Below are positions 11,364-22,346 of a DNA stretch of 64,000 bases, piece by piece. A program made the translations under genes and the position numbers. Within the stretch, counting starts at the first letter, position 1. Every line of letters begins with the position of its first letter. Source of the DNA: Candidatus Enterococcus myersii (GTDB taxonomy: Bacteria; Bacillota; Bacilli; Lactobacillales; Enterococcaceae); the NCBI RefSeq assembly GCF_017316025.1, contig NZ_JAFLVT010000004.1, positions 1 through 64,000 on the forward strand, in the 5' to 3' direction. Under the pieces are notes generated by a model. It was given only the letters and a program-made list of their open reading frames with translations. It had not been told where the DNA came from and ran no database searches.

Positions 11364-11627
11364 CTAGACATTTTCGTTTCTTATTTCGCTAATAATTTCA
11401 TACATTTGAGCAGCATCCTCTTTTTTGGTGGACTCATGTAATTTTAAGACTTTAATTTCTAAGGTCTTATTTCCAAAACCAATTTTGACCTGGTCGCCAA
11501 CTTTAACCGTACTAGAAGATTTGGCCAGCTTGCCATTTACTTGGATGCGACCTTTATCTGCTACTTCTTTTGCGACAGAACGCCGCTTGATGATCCGTGA
11601 AATTTTTAAAAATTTGTCTAAACGCAT
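11364..11627 (-). CDS. rqcP: S4-domain ribosome quality-control factor RqcP
   Basis: An 87-residue S4 RNA-binding protein of the RqcP (YabO)/Hsp15 family, which assists RqcH in C-terminal tailing of stalled nascent chains on 50S subunits. The S4 fold begins at [21 protein letters not shown] and includes the characteristic GRIQVNGK loop (about 26-33). The start has GAGGG upstream. It is 18 bases from the flippase gene and in the conserved flippase-rqcP-divIC order. Confidence 0.93.
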   Translation of the reverse strand: MRLDKFLKISRIIKRRSVAKEVADKGRIQVNGKLAKSSSTVKVGDQVKIGFGNKTLEIKVLKLHESTKKEDAAQMYEIISEIRNENV

Positions 11628-11645
11628 CTTTTTCCCTCGTTTTCT

Positions 11646-13253
11646 TTATTTAGATTTTTTTAAACGTAATAATTTTTTACCAAAAGGCAACATTAGCCAT
11701 TCTCTTAGTGTCAACAAATCAAAGCGTATCGCAGCTTTTAAAAAGGCGTAAACCCCTACTGCAACCGCTAAAATAGTCACTACAAGTGCTCCAAAACGCG
11801 TTTGGAATCCGCCAAAAAGAGCCACTAAAAAATAAAATAGCACCACAGCTCCACTCATAACTAATAAGCTGCTTATCATTTTTTTTAGAAAGAAACGCTC
11901 ACGCCAAAAACGATTAATCACTTGATCTTCAGCTTGAATGAGACGCCACAAAGTCGCCACTAAACCCAATATCGTCCCCACGCTGGCCCCTAACGTTCCC
12001 ATTGTGGCGGTCAAAATTAATGTCGTAGCAAATTTCACCACTAGGCCGATAATCGCCGCTTTTAAAGCCGGTCGGAAATGATTTTGACTTTGGGCGACTG
12101 CTTGATAAGCTTGAATGACTGCCATTAAAAAGACAGAAAAAACAAAAACTTGTAAGACGTCGTTACCGGCCTGATCTTTAAAGAGAGCATAGTTTAAAGA
12201 AGGCATGACTAGCGCCAACCCAAAAGAAGCAGCCAGTGAAATACTCGTTGTCAGGCGCAAATAAATTTTGGCTGAACTTTGAAACAACTTATGATTTCGG
12301 GCAACTAGATATTTCGTTAAGGCTGGTAAAAAAGTAGAACTTAAGGCAGCAGCCACTACCAAACCTAATTGTACCATGGGCTGTCCTCTATCATATACTC
12401 CTTTAGCAATTTGTGCGTTCGTTTGATTAAAACCAAAATTTTGTAACTCATTGGCAATGACAAAAGAATCAATTAATTGAAACAAAATCAAAAACCCCGT
12501 GTAAATCGACAGCAAACCGCCTTCAACCACAAAGCGCCGCACTAATTTCTTATCAATTTTACCAAAATGAAAATCCTTTAGTAAATTCAAACTGACGCCA
12601 CTGATTTTCTTTTGATAATAAACGAGCAATACCACAGCCCACAGTCCGCCAAAAACAGCGCCACTCATAGCAAGCGTACCGGTTTCATAGACATCTAAAA
12701 TGCCAGCTTGAAACATAAGCGCTGCCGCAATAATGACACCGACGCGAACAAATTGTTCCACCACTTGAGAAACTGCGCTGGGAACCATTTGCAGTTGCCC
12801 TTGAAAGTTACCACGATAAAAAGCAAGAAAAGGCATCAATAAAAAGGTGAACGATACAATCATAATTAACGGGGTTAACAGCTCATTGCCCATTAAAAGT
12901 GCAATAATACCAGCACCAAAAAAAGTCACTCCCCACAAGATTAGCCCGCAGTAAAATACGACTGGAATTAATTTTTGAATGGCATTTTTTTGTTCTTTGA
13001 CACCATTTATTTCTGCGATATATTTGGAGATAAATTGGGGCAGTCCCGATAGCGCTAAGGTCATCGCCAAACCATAAATAGGATATACTTGCTGGTACAC
13101 GTAAAAGCCCTTGTCTCCCACCAAGTTTTGTAAGGGAACGCGATAAATCGCACTTAATACTTTGGCAATAAAAGAAGCGGCAGTTAGCACAAAGGCGCCT
13201 TGCATCATTTTTTGCATTTGACTTACTTTTTCTTTGGCATTTTCTGCCTTCAT
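11646..13253 (-). CDS. MOP-superfamily polysaccharide/lipid II flippase-like protein
   Basis: A 535-residue integral membrane protein with about 14 predicted helices, related to SpoVB/YabM and MurJ-type transporters. The N-terminal region (ASFIAKVLSAIYRVPLQNLVG) contains the family's charged first helix. It probably flips a lipid-linked glycan precursor across the membrane, but the substrate cannot be read from sequence. It lies between mfd and rqcP, where many Firmicutes keep a yabM-like gene. GAGGTGAG precedes the ATG. Confidence 0.88.
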   Translation of the reverse strand: MKAENAKEKVSQMQKMMQGAFVLTAASFIAKVLSAIYRVPLQNLVGDKGFYVYQQVYPIYGLAMTLALSGLPQFISKYIAEINGVKEQKNAIQKLIPVVFYCGLILWGVTFFGAGIIALLMGNELLTPLIMIVSFTFLLMPFLAFYRGNFQGQLQMVPSAVSQVVEQFVRVGVIIAAALMFQAGILDVYETGTLAMSGAVFGGLWAVVLLVYYQKKISGVSLNLLKDFHFGKIDKKLVRRFVVEGGLLSIYTGFLILFQLIDSFVIANELQNFGFNQTNAQIAKGVYDRGQPMVQLGLVVAAALSSTFLPALTKYLVARNHKLFQSSAKIYLRLTTSISLAASFGLALVMPSLNYALFKDQAGNDVLQVFVFSVFLMAVIQAYQAVAQSQNHFRPALKAAIIGLVVKFATTLILTATMGTLGASVGTILGLVATLWRLIQAEDQVINRFWRERFFLKKMISSLLVMSGAVVLFYFLVALFGGFQTRFGALVVTILAVAVGVYAFLKAAIRFDLLTLREWLMLPFGKKLLRLKKSK

Positions 13254-13361
13254 CTTCTCACCTCTTACTTTTTGCCCTTTTAGTGTGCCTTAATTTGCTA
13301 TGAAAGAACATCTGATCTGCATTTCTTTACTTAAAATAAAGTAATTTTAAACTTTGCTAAG

Positions 13362-16300
13362 CTATTTCGTTTCAGGTACAATCGCGCGCTTATATTTTTC
13401 TTCTCGTAACGCTTTAATAAATTCTTGAATTTCATGAAGCCAGACAGCCTGCGTCATTTTTTGCCCAATGGTTAATGTAATCGTCATTTTGTCGTTACTT
13501 ACAGCCATTGCAGCTTTCATTTTGGTCACAGACAACGCTTCGAATAATTGTTCGACTGTATACGTTTTTGTACCAACTTTACTTAGTGTTACTTTAATTT
13601 GTTGATTAATCTTGCGAATACTTTCCAATAAAGCGCGATCGCCATCCATTTTAATTTGACCAATCGTCAATAAATGGGCAACTTCATCCGGGTATTCTCC
13701 AAAACGATCCAACAAATCATCTTGCAATTCATCCAATTGCTCTTCGTTTTCTAATTCACGAATCCGTTTATATACTTCAATTTTTTGGCGTTCGTCAGTA
13801 ATATACGTACCCGGCAAGTAAGCGTCAATCCCCAAGTCAATTTCCACTGAAGTTTTTTGGCTTTGAATATTTTTACCTTGCTTGCGGGCAACAGCTTCTT
13901 CTAACATTTGCGAATACATATCAAAACCAACCGCATCAATAAAGCCATGCTGCTGGGCACCTAATAAATTACCCGCGCCTCGAATCGATAAATCTCGCAT
14001 TGCAATTTTAAAACCAGAGCCTAGTTCAGTAAAATCTTTAATCGCTTGGAGTCGTTTTTCACTTACTTCATTTAAAATCTTTTGTGGTTCATACATGAAA
14101 TACGCATAAGCTACCCGATTACTCCGACCAACGCGCCCTCTTAATTGGTACAAAGTAGATAAACCCATGTAATCGGCATTTTCCACAAACAACGTATTGA
14201 CGTTTGGAATATCCACTCCTGTTTCAATGATCGTCGTGGTGACTAAAATATCATATTGCCCTTCAATAAAGTCTAACAACGTGTTTTCCAATTGAATTTC
14301 TGTCATTTGACCATGGGCGTAACCAATCCGGGCTTCTGGGACTAAAGCTTGCAATTCATCGACTTTTTTTTCAATCGTTTCCACTCGATTGTACAAATAA
14401 AAAATTTGACCATCTCGGGCTAGTTCTCTGTGAATCGCTTCTCGAATTGCGCCAGGATTTTTTTCCATCACGTAGGTTTGAATAGGATAACGATTTTCCG
14501 GTGGTGTTTCAATGACCGATAAATCCCGTACCCCTAACATGGACATGTGCAACGTGCGGGGAATCGGTGTCGCCGTTAAGGTCAAAACATCCACTTGAGA
14601 ACGTAATTGTTTCAAACGTTCTTTGTGCTTCACGCCAAAACGTTGTTCCTCATCAATGACCAATAATCCTAGATCAGAAAATTTCACATCTTGAGACAAT
14701 AAGCGGTGCGTTCCTACTACAATATCCACTTGCCCGGTGCGAATTTGTTCCAGTGTCTCAGCTTGTTGTTTTTTCGTTCTAAAACGACTAAGCAAACCAA
14801 TATTGACTGGAAAACCCTCAAAACGATCAAGCATCGTTTCATAATGTTGTTGCGCTAAAATCGTGGTAGGAACTAAAAAGGCAACCTGTTTACTTTCTTT
14901 AATAGACTTAAAGGCAGCCCGTAGCGCTACTTCGGTCTTCCCAAACCCAACATCCCCCACCAGCAGGCGATCCATCGGTTTTGCTTTTTCCATATCTCGC
15001 TTAATTTCAGCAGCACTGCGAAGCTGGTCATCTGTTTCCGTATATGGAAAAGCATCTTCAAATTGTTTTTGATACGCATCATCTGGTGCAAAGGCAAAGC
15101 CTTTTTCTGCTTCTCTTTTTGCGTATAAAGCAATTAAATCATCGGCAATATCTTCAATTTTACCGGAGACTTTTCGTTTTGTTTTACTCCATTCACTACC
15201 ACCTAATTTATTAATTTTAGGGGTCTTGGACTCTGAAGCAACATATTTTTGAATCAAGTTTAATTGCGTAACGGGAATAAAGAGCTTATCGTCGTTTTGA
15301 TATAAAATCGTGATGTAATCTTGATGAACGCCATCGACTTCCAAGGTTTCCATGCCGATATATTTCCCAATCCCATGATTAGCATGAACAACATAGTCCC
15401 CTGGTTTTAATTCGTTATAGCTTTTTAATCGTTCGGCATTGGTAATTGTTTGACGCCGCGCGCGTTTTCGTTTTACTTTTTGAAAAATCTCTTTTTCTGT
15501 CACAACGACTAAACGATCTTGCGGCATTTCAAAACCGCTTTGCAAGCTACCGACCACGATTTGACTGCGACCGGTAATTAATTTATCCCCTTTGGCCACC
15601 GGTGCATAAATTTCATGATCACGGAAATTATGATCCAACTTTTGTGCTCTTTCTTCATCTGCTACTAAAAATAAAACCGTCTGCTGCTGTTTTTCCCAGC
15701 GTTCTAACTCGGCTTTTAATAGACCCATTTGGCTGAAAAACTGTTGCATCGGCCGATATTGAAAATTCCAAATCGCGCCAAAACGTAAATTCCCCATCCC
15801 TTTTTGAAACAATGCAAAAAAGCTAGTCGTAAATGTTTCCTTTTGGAAGAACTGGTGCACATCTACGCCAAATTTTTGTTCACTAAAGACGCGCAGCTCA
15901 CTAATTTTTTGAACCTGCCATTCCCCTTCTTCTCGCTCAATTTCACGATTGGTTTCCATGATGCGGGGATAATCATCTACCATTAAAAGCGTGTCTTTTG
16001 CAAAGTAATCCACAATCGTCGTCGGCTGCTCATAAATAAAATCAAGATAAAAATTGACATTTTCTCCTGGCTCGCCCTTCAACCACTCATTTTGCAGTTG
16101 ACCAAAATATTCACTTAAAAACTCTTGATCTGTTTTTTCTCTGGTGACTGCTAAACGTTTTTCCAAAGCTATTTTTAAATTTTTGGCACCTGTTTTGAGC
16201 TCAAGGTCAGTAAAAACCAGCTCACTGGTTGGACTGATCAAAACATGGTCTACATTCCCTAAAGAACGTTGTGTTTCCACGTCAAAATAGCGCATGGAAT

Positions 16301-16895
16301 CAATTTCAACATCAAATAATTCCACCCGCACCGGATATTCTGCATGTAAAGGATAAATGTCTATGATGCTACCACGAATACTGAATTCGCCGGGTTTAGC
16401 AATCATACTTTCCCGCTGATACCCCATTAAAACCAGCTGCGCTGGTAAAGTTGTTAAATCTAACTCATCACCAATTTGCCAATGTAATTGATAGTCACGC
16501 CACGTCTTAGGCGTAGGCAAGTACTTTCGCAACGCCGCCACTGGCATAACATAAATTCCCAATTCATTTTGGGAAATAGCATTTAATGTTTGCACCCGTT
16601 CTGCTTTTGCTTCTGGTGAGGCAAAAGCCATTTCTGCTGATAAGACTTCATCCACTGGAAAGGCAAAAACAGCATCTGTTACATTACGCAAATCTTCAAC
16701 TAATTGATTGGTATAATACAAATTCGGCGTAATGACTAAAATTGATTTTTGCAATTTTTTTAATGTACTGACCAGCGCCAGTGTTTTGGCCGAACCTGAA
16801 AGGCCAGTTAACAATTGCCGTTTACTCTTTTGGGCTAACTGTTCTTGCCATTGGCCAATCTGCGGTACCTTATCAAACAAACCAAGCAAATCCAT
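13362..16895 (-). CDS. mfd: Transcription-repair coupling factor Mfd
   Basis: Removes RNA polymerase stalled at DNA lesions and recruits UvrA. The 1177-residue length and order are standard: N-terminal UvrB-like region (about 20-300), the RNA-polymerase-interacting domain near ELKPGDYVVHANHGIGKYIG, then the SF2 translocase with Walker A GDVGFGKTE, the DEEQ box (VIDEEQRFGVKHKE) and TATPIPRTLHMS, and a C-terminal TRCF domain. The start has a strong AGGAGG. It follows pth, with a long inverted repeat in the gap. Confidence 0.97.
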   Translation of the reverse strand: MDLLGLFDKVPQIGQWQEQLAQKSKRQLLTGLSGSAKTLALVSTLKKLQKSILVITPNLYYTNQLVEDLRNVTDAVFAFPVDEVLSAEMAFASPEAKAERVQTLNAISQNELGIYVMPVAALRKYLPTPKTWRDYQLHWQIGDELDLTTLPAQLVLMGYQRESMIAKPGEFSIRGSIIDIYPLHAEYPVRVELFDVEIDSMRYFDVETQRSLGNVDHVLISPTSELVFTDLELKTGAKNLKIALEKRLAVTREKTDQEFLSEYFGQLQNEWLKGEPGENVNFYLDFIYEQPTTIVDYFAKDTLLMVDDYPRIMETNREIEREEGEWQVQKISELRVFSEQKFGVDVHQFFQKETFTTSFFALFQKGMGNLRFGAIWNFQYRPMQQFFSQMGLLKAELERWEKQQQTVLFLVADEERAQKLDHNFRDHEIYAPVAKGDKLITGRSQIVVGSLQSGFEMPQDRLVVVTEKEIFQKVKRKRARRQTITNAERLKSYNELKPGDYVVHANHGIGKYIGMETLEVDGVHQDYITILYQNDDKLFIPVTQLNLIQKYVASESKTPKINKLGGSEWSKTKRKVSGKIEDIADDLIALYAKREAEKGFAFAPDDAYQKQFEDAFPYTETDDQLRSAAEIKRDMEKAKPMDRLLVGDVGFGKTEVALRAAFKSIKESKQVAFLVPTTILAQQHYETMLDRFEGFPVNIGLLSRFRTKKQQAETLEQIRTGQVDIVVGTHRLLSQDVKFSDLGLLVIDEEQRFGVKHKERLKQLRSQVDVLTLTATPIPRTLHMSMLGVRDLSVIETPPENRYPIQTYVMEKNPGAIREAIHRELARDGQIFYLYNRVETIEKKVDELQALVPEARIGYAHGQMTEIQLENTLLDFIEGQYDILVTTTIIETGVDIPNVNTLFVENADYMGLSTLYQLRGRVGRSNRVAYAYFMYEPQKILNEVSEKRLQAIKDFTELGSGFKIAMRDLSIRGAGNLLGAQQHGFIDAVGFDMYSQMLEEAVARKQGKNIQSQKTSVEIDLGIDAYLPGTYITDERQKIEVYKRIRELENEEQLDELQDDLLDRFGEYPDEVAHLLTIGQIKMDGDRALLESIRKINQQIKVTLSKVGTKTYTVEQLFEALSVTKMKAAMAVSNDKMTITLTIGQKMTQAVWLHEIQEFIKALREEKYKRAIVPETK

Positions 16896-16936
16896 ATTTT
16901 TACCTCCTAAATTAAGATGTTTTAAATAACCGCTTT

Positions 16937-17014
16937 GCTAGCGAGCAATAAGATAAAGAGGCTTTAAGTGACGGGTTCGGTCACTAAAGACGCTTTTTTT
17001 ATTGCTGCGCTAGC
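16937..17014. repeat. Long imperfect inverted repeat between pth and mfd
   Basis: The outer arms GCTAGC..GCAATAA and TTATTGC..GCTAGC (from 16937 and ending at 17014) enclose inner arms AAGTGAC/GTCACT around a 7-base loop. The whole 78 bases could fold into one long hairpin. A T-run (about 16994-17000) sits inside the right arm on the plus strand, while the minus-strand exit has only a weak T stretch. It may be an attenuator/processing site in the pth-mfd transcript or a small palindromic element. Confidence 0.6.
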
Positions 17015-17036
17015 TACTCAGTTAATCTTGTTTTTA

Positions 17037-17600
17037 TTAATTAAATTTATTCATCGTATTAATAAAATCATTTGTTTTAAAATATTCTTCTAAAGCAGCG
17101 ACACCATGGTCGATACTGGTTTCAATCAATGGTAAATCATCTTGTGAAAAAGGACTTAGTACATGATTGACAACTGTCATATTTTGAGGCGGTCTACCAA
17201 TGCCGATTTTAATTCGATCAAAAGTTTGGCTGCCTTTTAAATGTGTTATAATGCTCTTAATTCCATTATGGCCACCAGATGCGCCTTTTTGCCGTAAACG
17301 AATTTTCCCTACCGCTAAATCCAAGTCATCATATACTACCACTAACTCTTCGGGTAAAACACCCAAATACGTCATCAAAGGTCCCACAGCTCTACCAGAA
17401 TCATTCATAAAGGTTTGGGGTTTAACTAAAATAATTTTTTCACCATCAAGAAAAAACTCTCCTTGTTCAGCTTCAAAGTTGTTGCGTTTAAACGTAACGT
17501 TGTACTTTTGGGCTAAACGATCAATTGTCATAAAGCCGACATTATGTTTTGTTTTTGCATATTTCAACCCAGGATTTCCCAAGCCAACGATCATCTTCAT
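17037..17600 (-). CDS. pth: Peptidyl-tRNA hydrolase
   Basis: Releases tRNA from prematurely dropped peptidyl-tRNA. The 187-residue sequence has the signature GLGNPG (6-11), the catalytic His19 in KTKHNVGF and the conserved FMNDSG segment. Length is normal. It is the first gene of the leftward cluster, with an extended -10 promoter at 17751-17759. mfd follows after 141 bases. Confidence 0.97.
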   Translation of the reverse strand: MKMIVGLGNPGLKYAKTKHNVGFMTIDRLAQKYNVTFKRNNFEAEQGEFFLDGEKIILVKPQTFMNDSGRAVGPLMTYLGVLPEELVVVYDDLDLAVGKIRLRQKGASGGHNGIKSIITHLKGSQTFDRIKIGIGRPPQNMTVVNHVLSPFSQDDLPLIETSIDHGVAALEEYFKTNDFINTMNKFN

Positions 17601-17750
17601 TATTATTCCTCATTTCACTTCAACTAAAACACGCCAAAAGGCCAGGCGACAAATTATCCCCTAGTCTAGTTTTGCAATCAAGTTAGCTACGCTCACTATT
17701 TCGTTAATTGCACATTAATTAAAAAATTTTATTAACTGTATTGTTTTAGT

Positions 17751-17759
17751 ATTATAACA
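17751..17759 (-). promoter_or_regulatory. Extended -10 promoter for pth
   Basis: The minus strand reads TGTTATAAT, a perfect -10 with a TG extension. The -35 region is poor (TTAGCT at 17 bases), as tolerated by extended -10 promoters. The remaining gap to ldh (17601-17988) is A/T-rich, with an imperfect cre-like TGCAAGCGCTC near 17784 and a TTGTGAA half-site near 17950 that could interest Rex. Both are weak matches. Confidence 0.55.
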
Positions 17760-17937
17760 CAAACTTACAGATTAGCTAAAAGTTGCAAGCGCTCTTTAGC
17801 TTTTTTTAGAGATATTCCCACTAAAATCCATTGTTCAAACTAAAACAAACTTTCGTAATAATGTAAGTGCTCACAAAAAGAAACAGCTGATAAAACTGTA
17901 TTATATCGAGGCATATCGCATGACAAAAGATAACTGA

Positions 17938-18984
<1,047 letters not shown>

Positions 18985-19005
18985 GCTTAAATAATTTAAT
19001 CTAAT

Positions 19006-19044
19006 TAAAAAAACCTGCCCGCATTTTTGTTGGCAGGTTTTTTT
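19006..19044 (+). terminator. Terminator of ldh
   Basis: The stem AACCTGCC/GGCAGGTT (19012-19019 with 19032-19039) is followed by seven T on the plus strand. Confidence 0.9.
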
Positions 19045-19143
19045 GATGAAAAATTTCAAAATAAGGCTCCTTAATCATTTCATTAAAGGTAGACTTAATG
19101 AAAACAGCAGTTTTAAATTTTTTATTGTCTTTTAAGCATAATC

Positions 19144-19172
19144 TTCGCTTTTTTCACAATCTGTGCTATGAT
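19144..19172 (+). promoter_or_regulatory. Promoter of the L,D-transpeptidase gene
   Basis: An extended -10 TGCTATGAT (19164-19172) has a weak TTCGCT 17 bases upstream. It lies 50 bases before an AAGGAG ribosome site. Confidence 0.5.
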
Positions 19173-19222
19173 ATTCTCGATATAATTTTATTATAAAACT
19201 AAACGCTTTAAGGAGATATCTG

Positions 19223-20623
19223 ATGACTAGAGCTTCTCGCCACAAAAAACATACTAAAGTGATTCTTGCTATTTTTTTAGCCTTGTTCGTTATTGCCGGG
19301 GGCGCATATGCCGCGCGGAGCTTTCATTATAGCGATCATTTTTTACCCAATACAAAAATCAATGAAACAAGCATTGCAAATTTGACGGTCAAAGAAGCCA
19401 ATGCGAAACTAAAAGGGGCCGCCGATGAGCAAACCTTTGATATTAAAGATAATGGCACAAATTGGCAGTCGATAAAAAAAGTTGACTTAGGTTTAAAAAC
19501 TGACTACACCAAAGATTTGGAAAAAATCAAAGATGCCCAAAATCGTTGGAAATGGGGCGTGGCGTATGTCTTTGCTGAAAGTGACGATAAATTAGACGGC
19601 GTGGCAGTCAACGAAGATCAACTTACCAGTGCGATTAAAAAAATTGAAAATGAATTAAATGAATTTAATAAAAACCGTACAAAAACAAAAGATGCTACTT
19701 TAACAAAAGGTCCTGGCGGTTTTACAGTGACTCCTGAGGTCGAAGGAAATTCCGTTAATGTTGCAGCTGTCGTGGCTGACGTCAAAAAAGCAGTCAGCAG
19801 TAATAAAGACAGCTTGGAGTTAACAAACTATACTGAAAAGCCAAAAGTTACCGCCAATGATGCAAATTTAAAAGAAGAATTAAATGCTTTAAATAAAGTT
19901 GCCCAAATTCAAGCAAATTATTCCATTAATGGTGACCAATTCCAAATTCCAACAACCACTATCATGGACTGGTTGGAATATAAAGATGGTAAAGTTACCT
20001 TAAATAAAGACAAAGTAACGGGCTATGTAACCGAACTAGGTCAACAATATAATACAAGTAGTAATCCCACAAACTTCAAAAGCACACTGCGGGGTGATGT
20101 GACAGTTCCAGATGGCACTTTAAGTTGGACTATCCAAACAGATCAAGAAGTACCCGCACTAATGGAACAAATTATGAAAGGTGAAAACTTCACGCGCTCA
20201 CCAATTGTAAAAGGCAGTGGCACAGCTGACAAACCTTTAGTCGGCAATACGTATATTGAAGTAGACTTACAAAATCAACATATGTGGTATTACAAAGATG
20301 GTGCGGTTGCACTGGAAACCGATATTGTTTCGGGTAAACCAAAATCACCAACACCACCTGGCGTATTCTATGTTTGGGAAAAATCTCGCAACGAAACACT
20401 CCGAGGCAAAAATGACGACGGAACAAAATATGCTAGTCCAGTAGATTACTGGATGCCTATTGATTGGACTGGCGTTGGTATTCACGATTCAGACTGGCAA
20501 CCAGCCTATGGTGGCGATCTTTGGAAAACACGTGGGTCCCACGGCTGTATCAACACACCACCAGATGTAATGGCAAAATTATTCAACATGGTTTCAACCG
20601 GCACACCAGTCCTAGTTTTTTAA
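19223..20623 (+). CDS. L,D-transpeptidase (YkuD family)
   Basis: Forms 3-3 peptidoglycan cross-links that penicillins of the classical type do not block well. The 466-residue protein has an N-terminal membrane anchor (about 12-32), a middle region with two putative peptidoglycan-binding-4-like domains (about 45-320), and a C-terminal YkuD domain with the catalytic motif HGC in RGSHGCINTPP (Cys442). The layout resembles Ldt-fm of E. faecium. AAGGAG precedes the ATG. It is transcribed alone between ldh and a minus-strand gene. Confidence 0.93.
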   Translation: MTRASRHKKHTKVILAIFLALFVIAGGAYAARSFHYSDHFLPNTKINETSIANLTVKEANAKLKGAADEQTFDIKDNGTNWQSIKKVDLGLKTDYTKDLEKIKDAQNRWKWGVAYVFAESDDKLDGVAVNEDQLTSAIKKIENELNEFNKNRTKTKDATLTKGPGGFTVTPEVEGNSVNVAAVVADVKKAVSSNKDSLELTNYTEKPKVTANDANLKEELNALNKVAQIQANYSINGDQFQIPTTTIMDWLEYKDGKVTLNKDKVTGYVTELGQQYNTSSNPTNFKSTLRGDVTVPDGTLSWTIQTDQEVPALMEQIMKGENFTRSPIVKGSGTADKPLVGNTYIEVDLQNQHMWYYKDGAVALETDIVSGKPKSPTPPGVFYVWEKSRNETLRGKNDDGTKYASPVDYWMPIDWTGVGIHDSDWQPAYGGDLWKTRGSHGCINTPPDVMAKLFNMVSTGTPVLVF

Positions 20624-20668
20624 TTGCTAAAATCGTCGTGCTAAAATGATGTCTAATAAAGATTATGC

Positions 20669-20707
20669 AAAAAGACTGTGACAGATTTTTGTCGCAGTCT
20701 TTTTTTA
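20669..20707 (+). terminator. Terminator of the L,D-transpeptidase gene
   Basis: The arms AGACTGTGAC and GTCGCAGTCT (20673-20682 with 20691-20700) are followed by a T-run on the plus strand. Confidence 0.88.
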
Positions 20708-20714
20708 TGTATAA

Positions 20715-20754
20715 AATAAGCCCAGCTTAGAAAAAATTTCTAAGCTAGGCTTAT
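20715..20754 (-). terminator. Terminator of the DUF1275 gene
   Basis: A near-perfect stem of about 17 pairs lies immediately after the stop codon at 20756 and is followed on the minus strand by a T-rich stretch. Confidence 0.75.
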
Positions 20755-20755
20755 T

Positions 20756-21439
20756 TCATTTTTGATGATAAATGGTAATGCCAAGTACGCCAAATAGCAA
20801 TAAGGATACCAACCAAATTGCTTTTCCAGCAAAAAGATGGGCAGACAGCGTACTTAAAATTGCCCCTAAACAAAAGGCAAAAATAATCGTGGCCGTATAT
20901 TTGATTTTAAAACTGGCAGTTGGATCTTTTTTGAAAAAATGTTGGTACGTATAATCTGCAATTGAGCGCAAATTTCCAGTCGTCATTGTCGTAGCATAAG
21001 GCAAGCCTGCTAAACGCCGATATGTAGCAAACTGAATGGCTGCAAAAAATGACAACGAAGAATTGATCAATAAATTATGACCAGAATCAGAAAAAATCCC
21101 AACACAAAAAATCCCCACCGCCTCAATGGCGACTGCAACATTTTGCCAAACAAAGCGCTCATGTTCAAAGCGAAATTTCAACACGTCAGTAAAAAAGATG
21201 CCCAACAAAAAGATACAAATGGGAAATACATACCGAATGATGTGGTCAAAATTTCCTTGCGCCAAATTTAAGCCCAGTAAAATGACATTACCAGATTGCA
21301 TACTAGCGAAAACTTCACCGTGAAATAAATACGTATAAGCATCTAAAAAACCGCCCGCCATAGCCAGCATGACTCCGACCGGTAAGCTTTCATGAATGGC
21401 AATTCGTTCGTCGAGAAATTTAAACTTGGGTAATTGCAT
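20756..21439 (-). CDS. DUF1275 (YoaK family) membrane protein
   Basis: A 227-residue protein with about six hydrophobic segments. The N-terminal part (MLAMAGGFLDAYTYL and FASMQSGNVILLG) carries the GG-DA-TY and QSGN signatures of DUF1275/YoaK. The function of the family is unknown; transport has been suggested only from its topology. The start lies two bases after the yebC stop, implying translational coupling. Confidence 0.85.
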   Translation of the reverse strand: MQLPKFKFLDERIAIHESLPVGVMLAMAGGFLDAYTYLFHGEVFASMQSGNVILLGLNLAQGNFDHIIRYVFPICIFLLGIFFTDVLKFRFEHERFVWQNVAVAIEAVGIFCVGIFSDSGHNLLINSSLSFFAAIQFATYRRLAGLPYATTMTTGNLRSIADYTYQHFFKKDPTASFKIKYTATIIFAFCLGAILSTLSAHLFAGKAIWLVSLLLFGVLGITIYHQK

Positions 21440-21441
21440 GC

Positions 21442-22167
21442 TTAATTTTCCATACTGGTAAAGACTTCTGCAACATCGTCATCGTCTTCTAATTTGTCTA
21501 CAAGTTGTTCCAATTTAGCTTTTTGTTCATCATCTAAAACAATCGTGGTTTGTGGTACCATGGTCAATTCAGCTTGCGCCAAAGTAAAACCATCTTTTTC
21601 TAACTGATCTCTAACTGCGGTAAAATCTTCTGCTGCCGTATAAATTTCAAAAACTTCAGGAGCAGCAATCAAGTCTTCTGCACCTGCTTCTAAAACATCT
21701 TCAAACATCGTATCTTCATCTACAGCAAGGCCTTCACGCTCAATGGCTATATACCCTTTTCGCTCAAATAAATAATTAACAGAACCTGTTTCCCCTAAAT
21801 TACCGCCATTACGCGTAAAAGCTACGCGGACATTTGTGGCAGTGCGATTGCGATTGTCTGTTAAGGCATGAACTAAAATTGCTACCCCACCAGGACCATA
21901 ACCTTCATAGGTTACTTCATCATAATTTGCCTCATCGGCAGAACTAGTTGCTTTTTTAATGGCCCGATCAACATTATCATTTGGCATATTGGCAGCTTTG
22001 GCCTTATCTACCACTAAGCGTAATGCTGGGTTCATCGCCACGTCACCACCACCAGATTTTGCTGCCATATAAATTTCCCGGGATAATTTTTGAAAAATTT
22101 TACCGCGTTTTGCATCTTGCGCATTTTTGCGGCCTTGAATATTGTTCCATTTTGAATGTCCTGACAT
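21442..22167 (-). CDS. YebC/PmpR-family protein
   Basis: A 241-residue protein beginning [14 protein letters not shown], the family signature, with [13 protein letters not shown] (about 57-69) and the [10 protein letters not shown] motif. YebC proteins were described as DNA-binding regulators; more recent work links some of them to translation of proline-rich stretches. Which applies here is not visible. It is followed after two bases by the DUF1275 gene. Confidence 0.93.
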   Translation of the reverse strand: MSGHSKWNNIQGRKNAQDAKRGKIFQKLSREIYMAAKSGGGDVAMNPALRLVVDKAKAANMPNDNVDRAIKKATSSADEANYDEVTYEGYGPGGVAILVHALTDNRNRTATNVRVAFTRNGGNLGETGSVNYLFERKGYIAIEREGLAVDEDTMFEDVLEAGAEDLIAAPEVFEIYTAAEDFTAVRDQLEKDGFTLAQAELTMVPQTTIVLDDEQKAKLEQLVDKLEDDDDVAEVFTSMEN

Positions 22168-22346
22168 CTAAACTCCTCCTCGTTACACTTTTACCTAAAC
22201 TTTTAGGCTCACCTCTTTATTGTAGCCCTTTATCCACATTTTTCAAATCAAAGACCATATCAAAAAATAAGTTAGAACAAAATGATGACGAGAATCTTAT
22301 TTTTAAGTAAAAACCGCTGACATTTTTTACCACAGGTCTTATCTAG

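Noticed and set aside
17784-17797. Possible catabolite-response (cre) site upstream of ldh
   Set aside because: It has about three mismatches to the consensus, and no ldh promoter could be placed near it.
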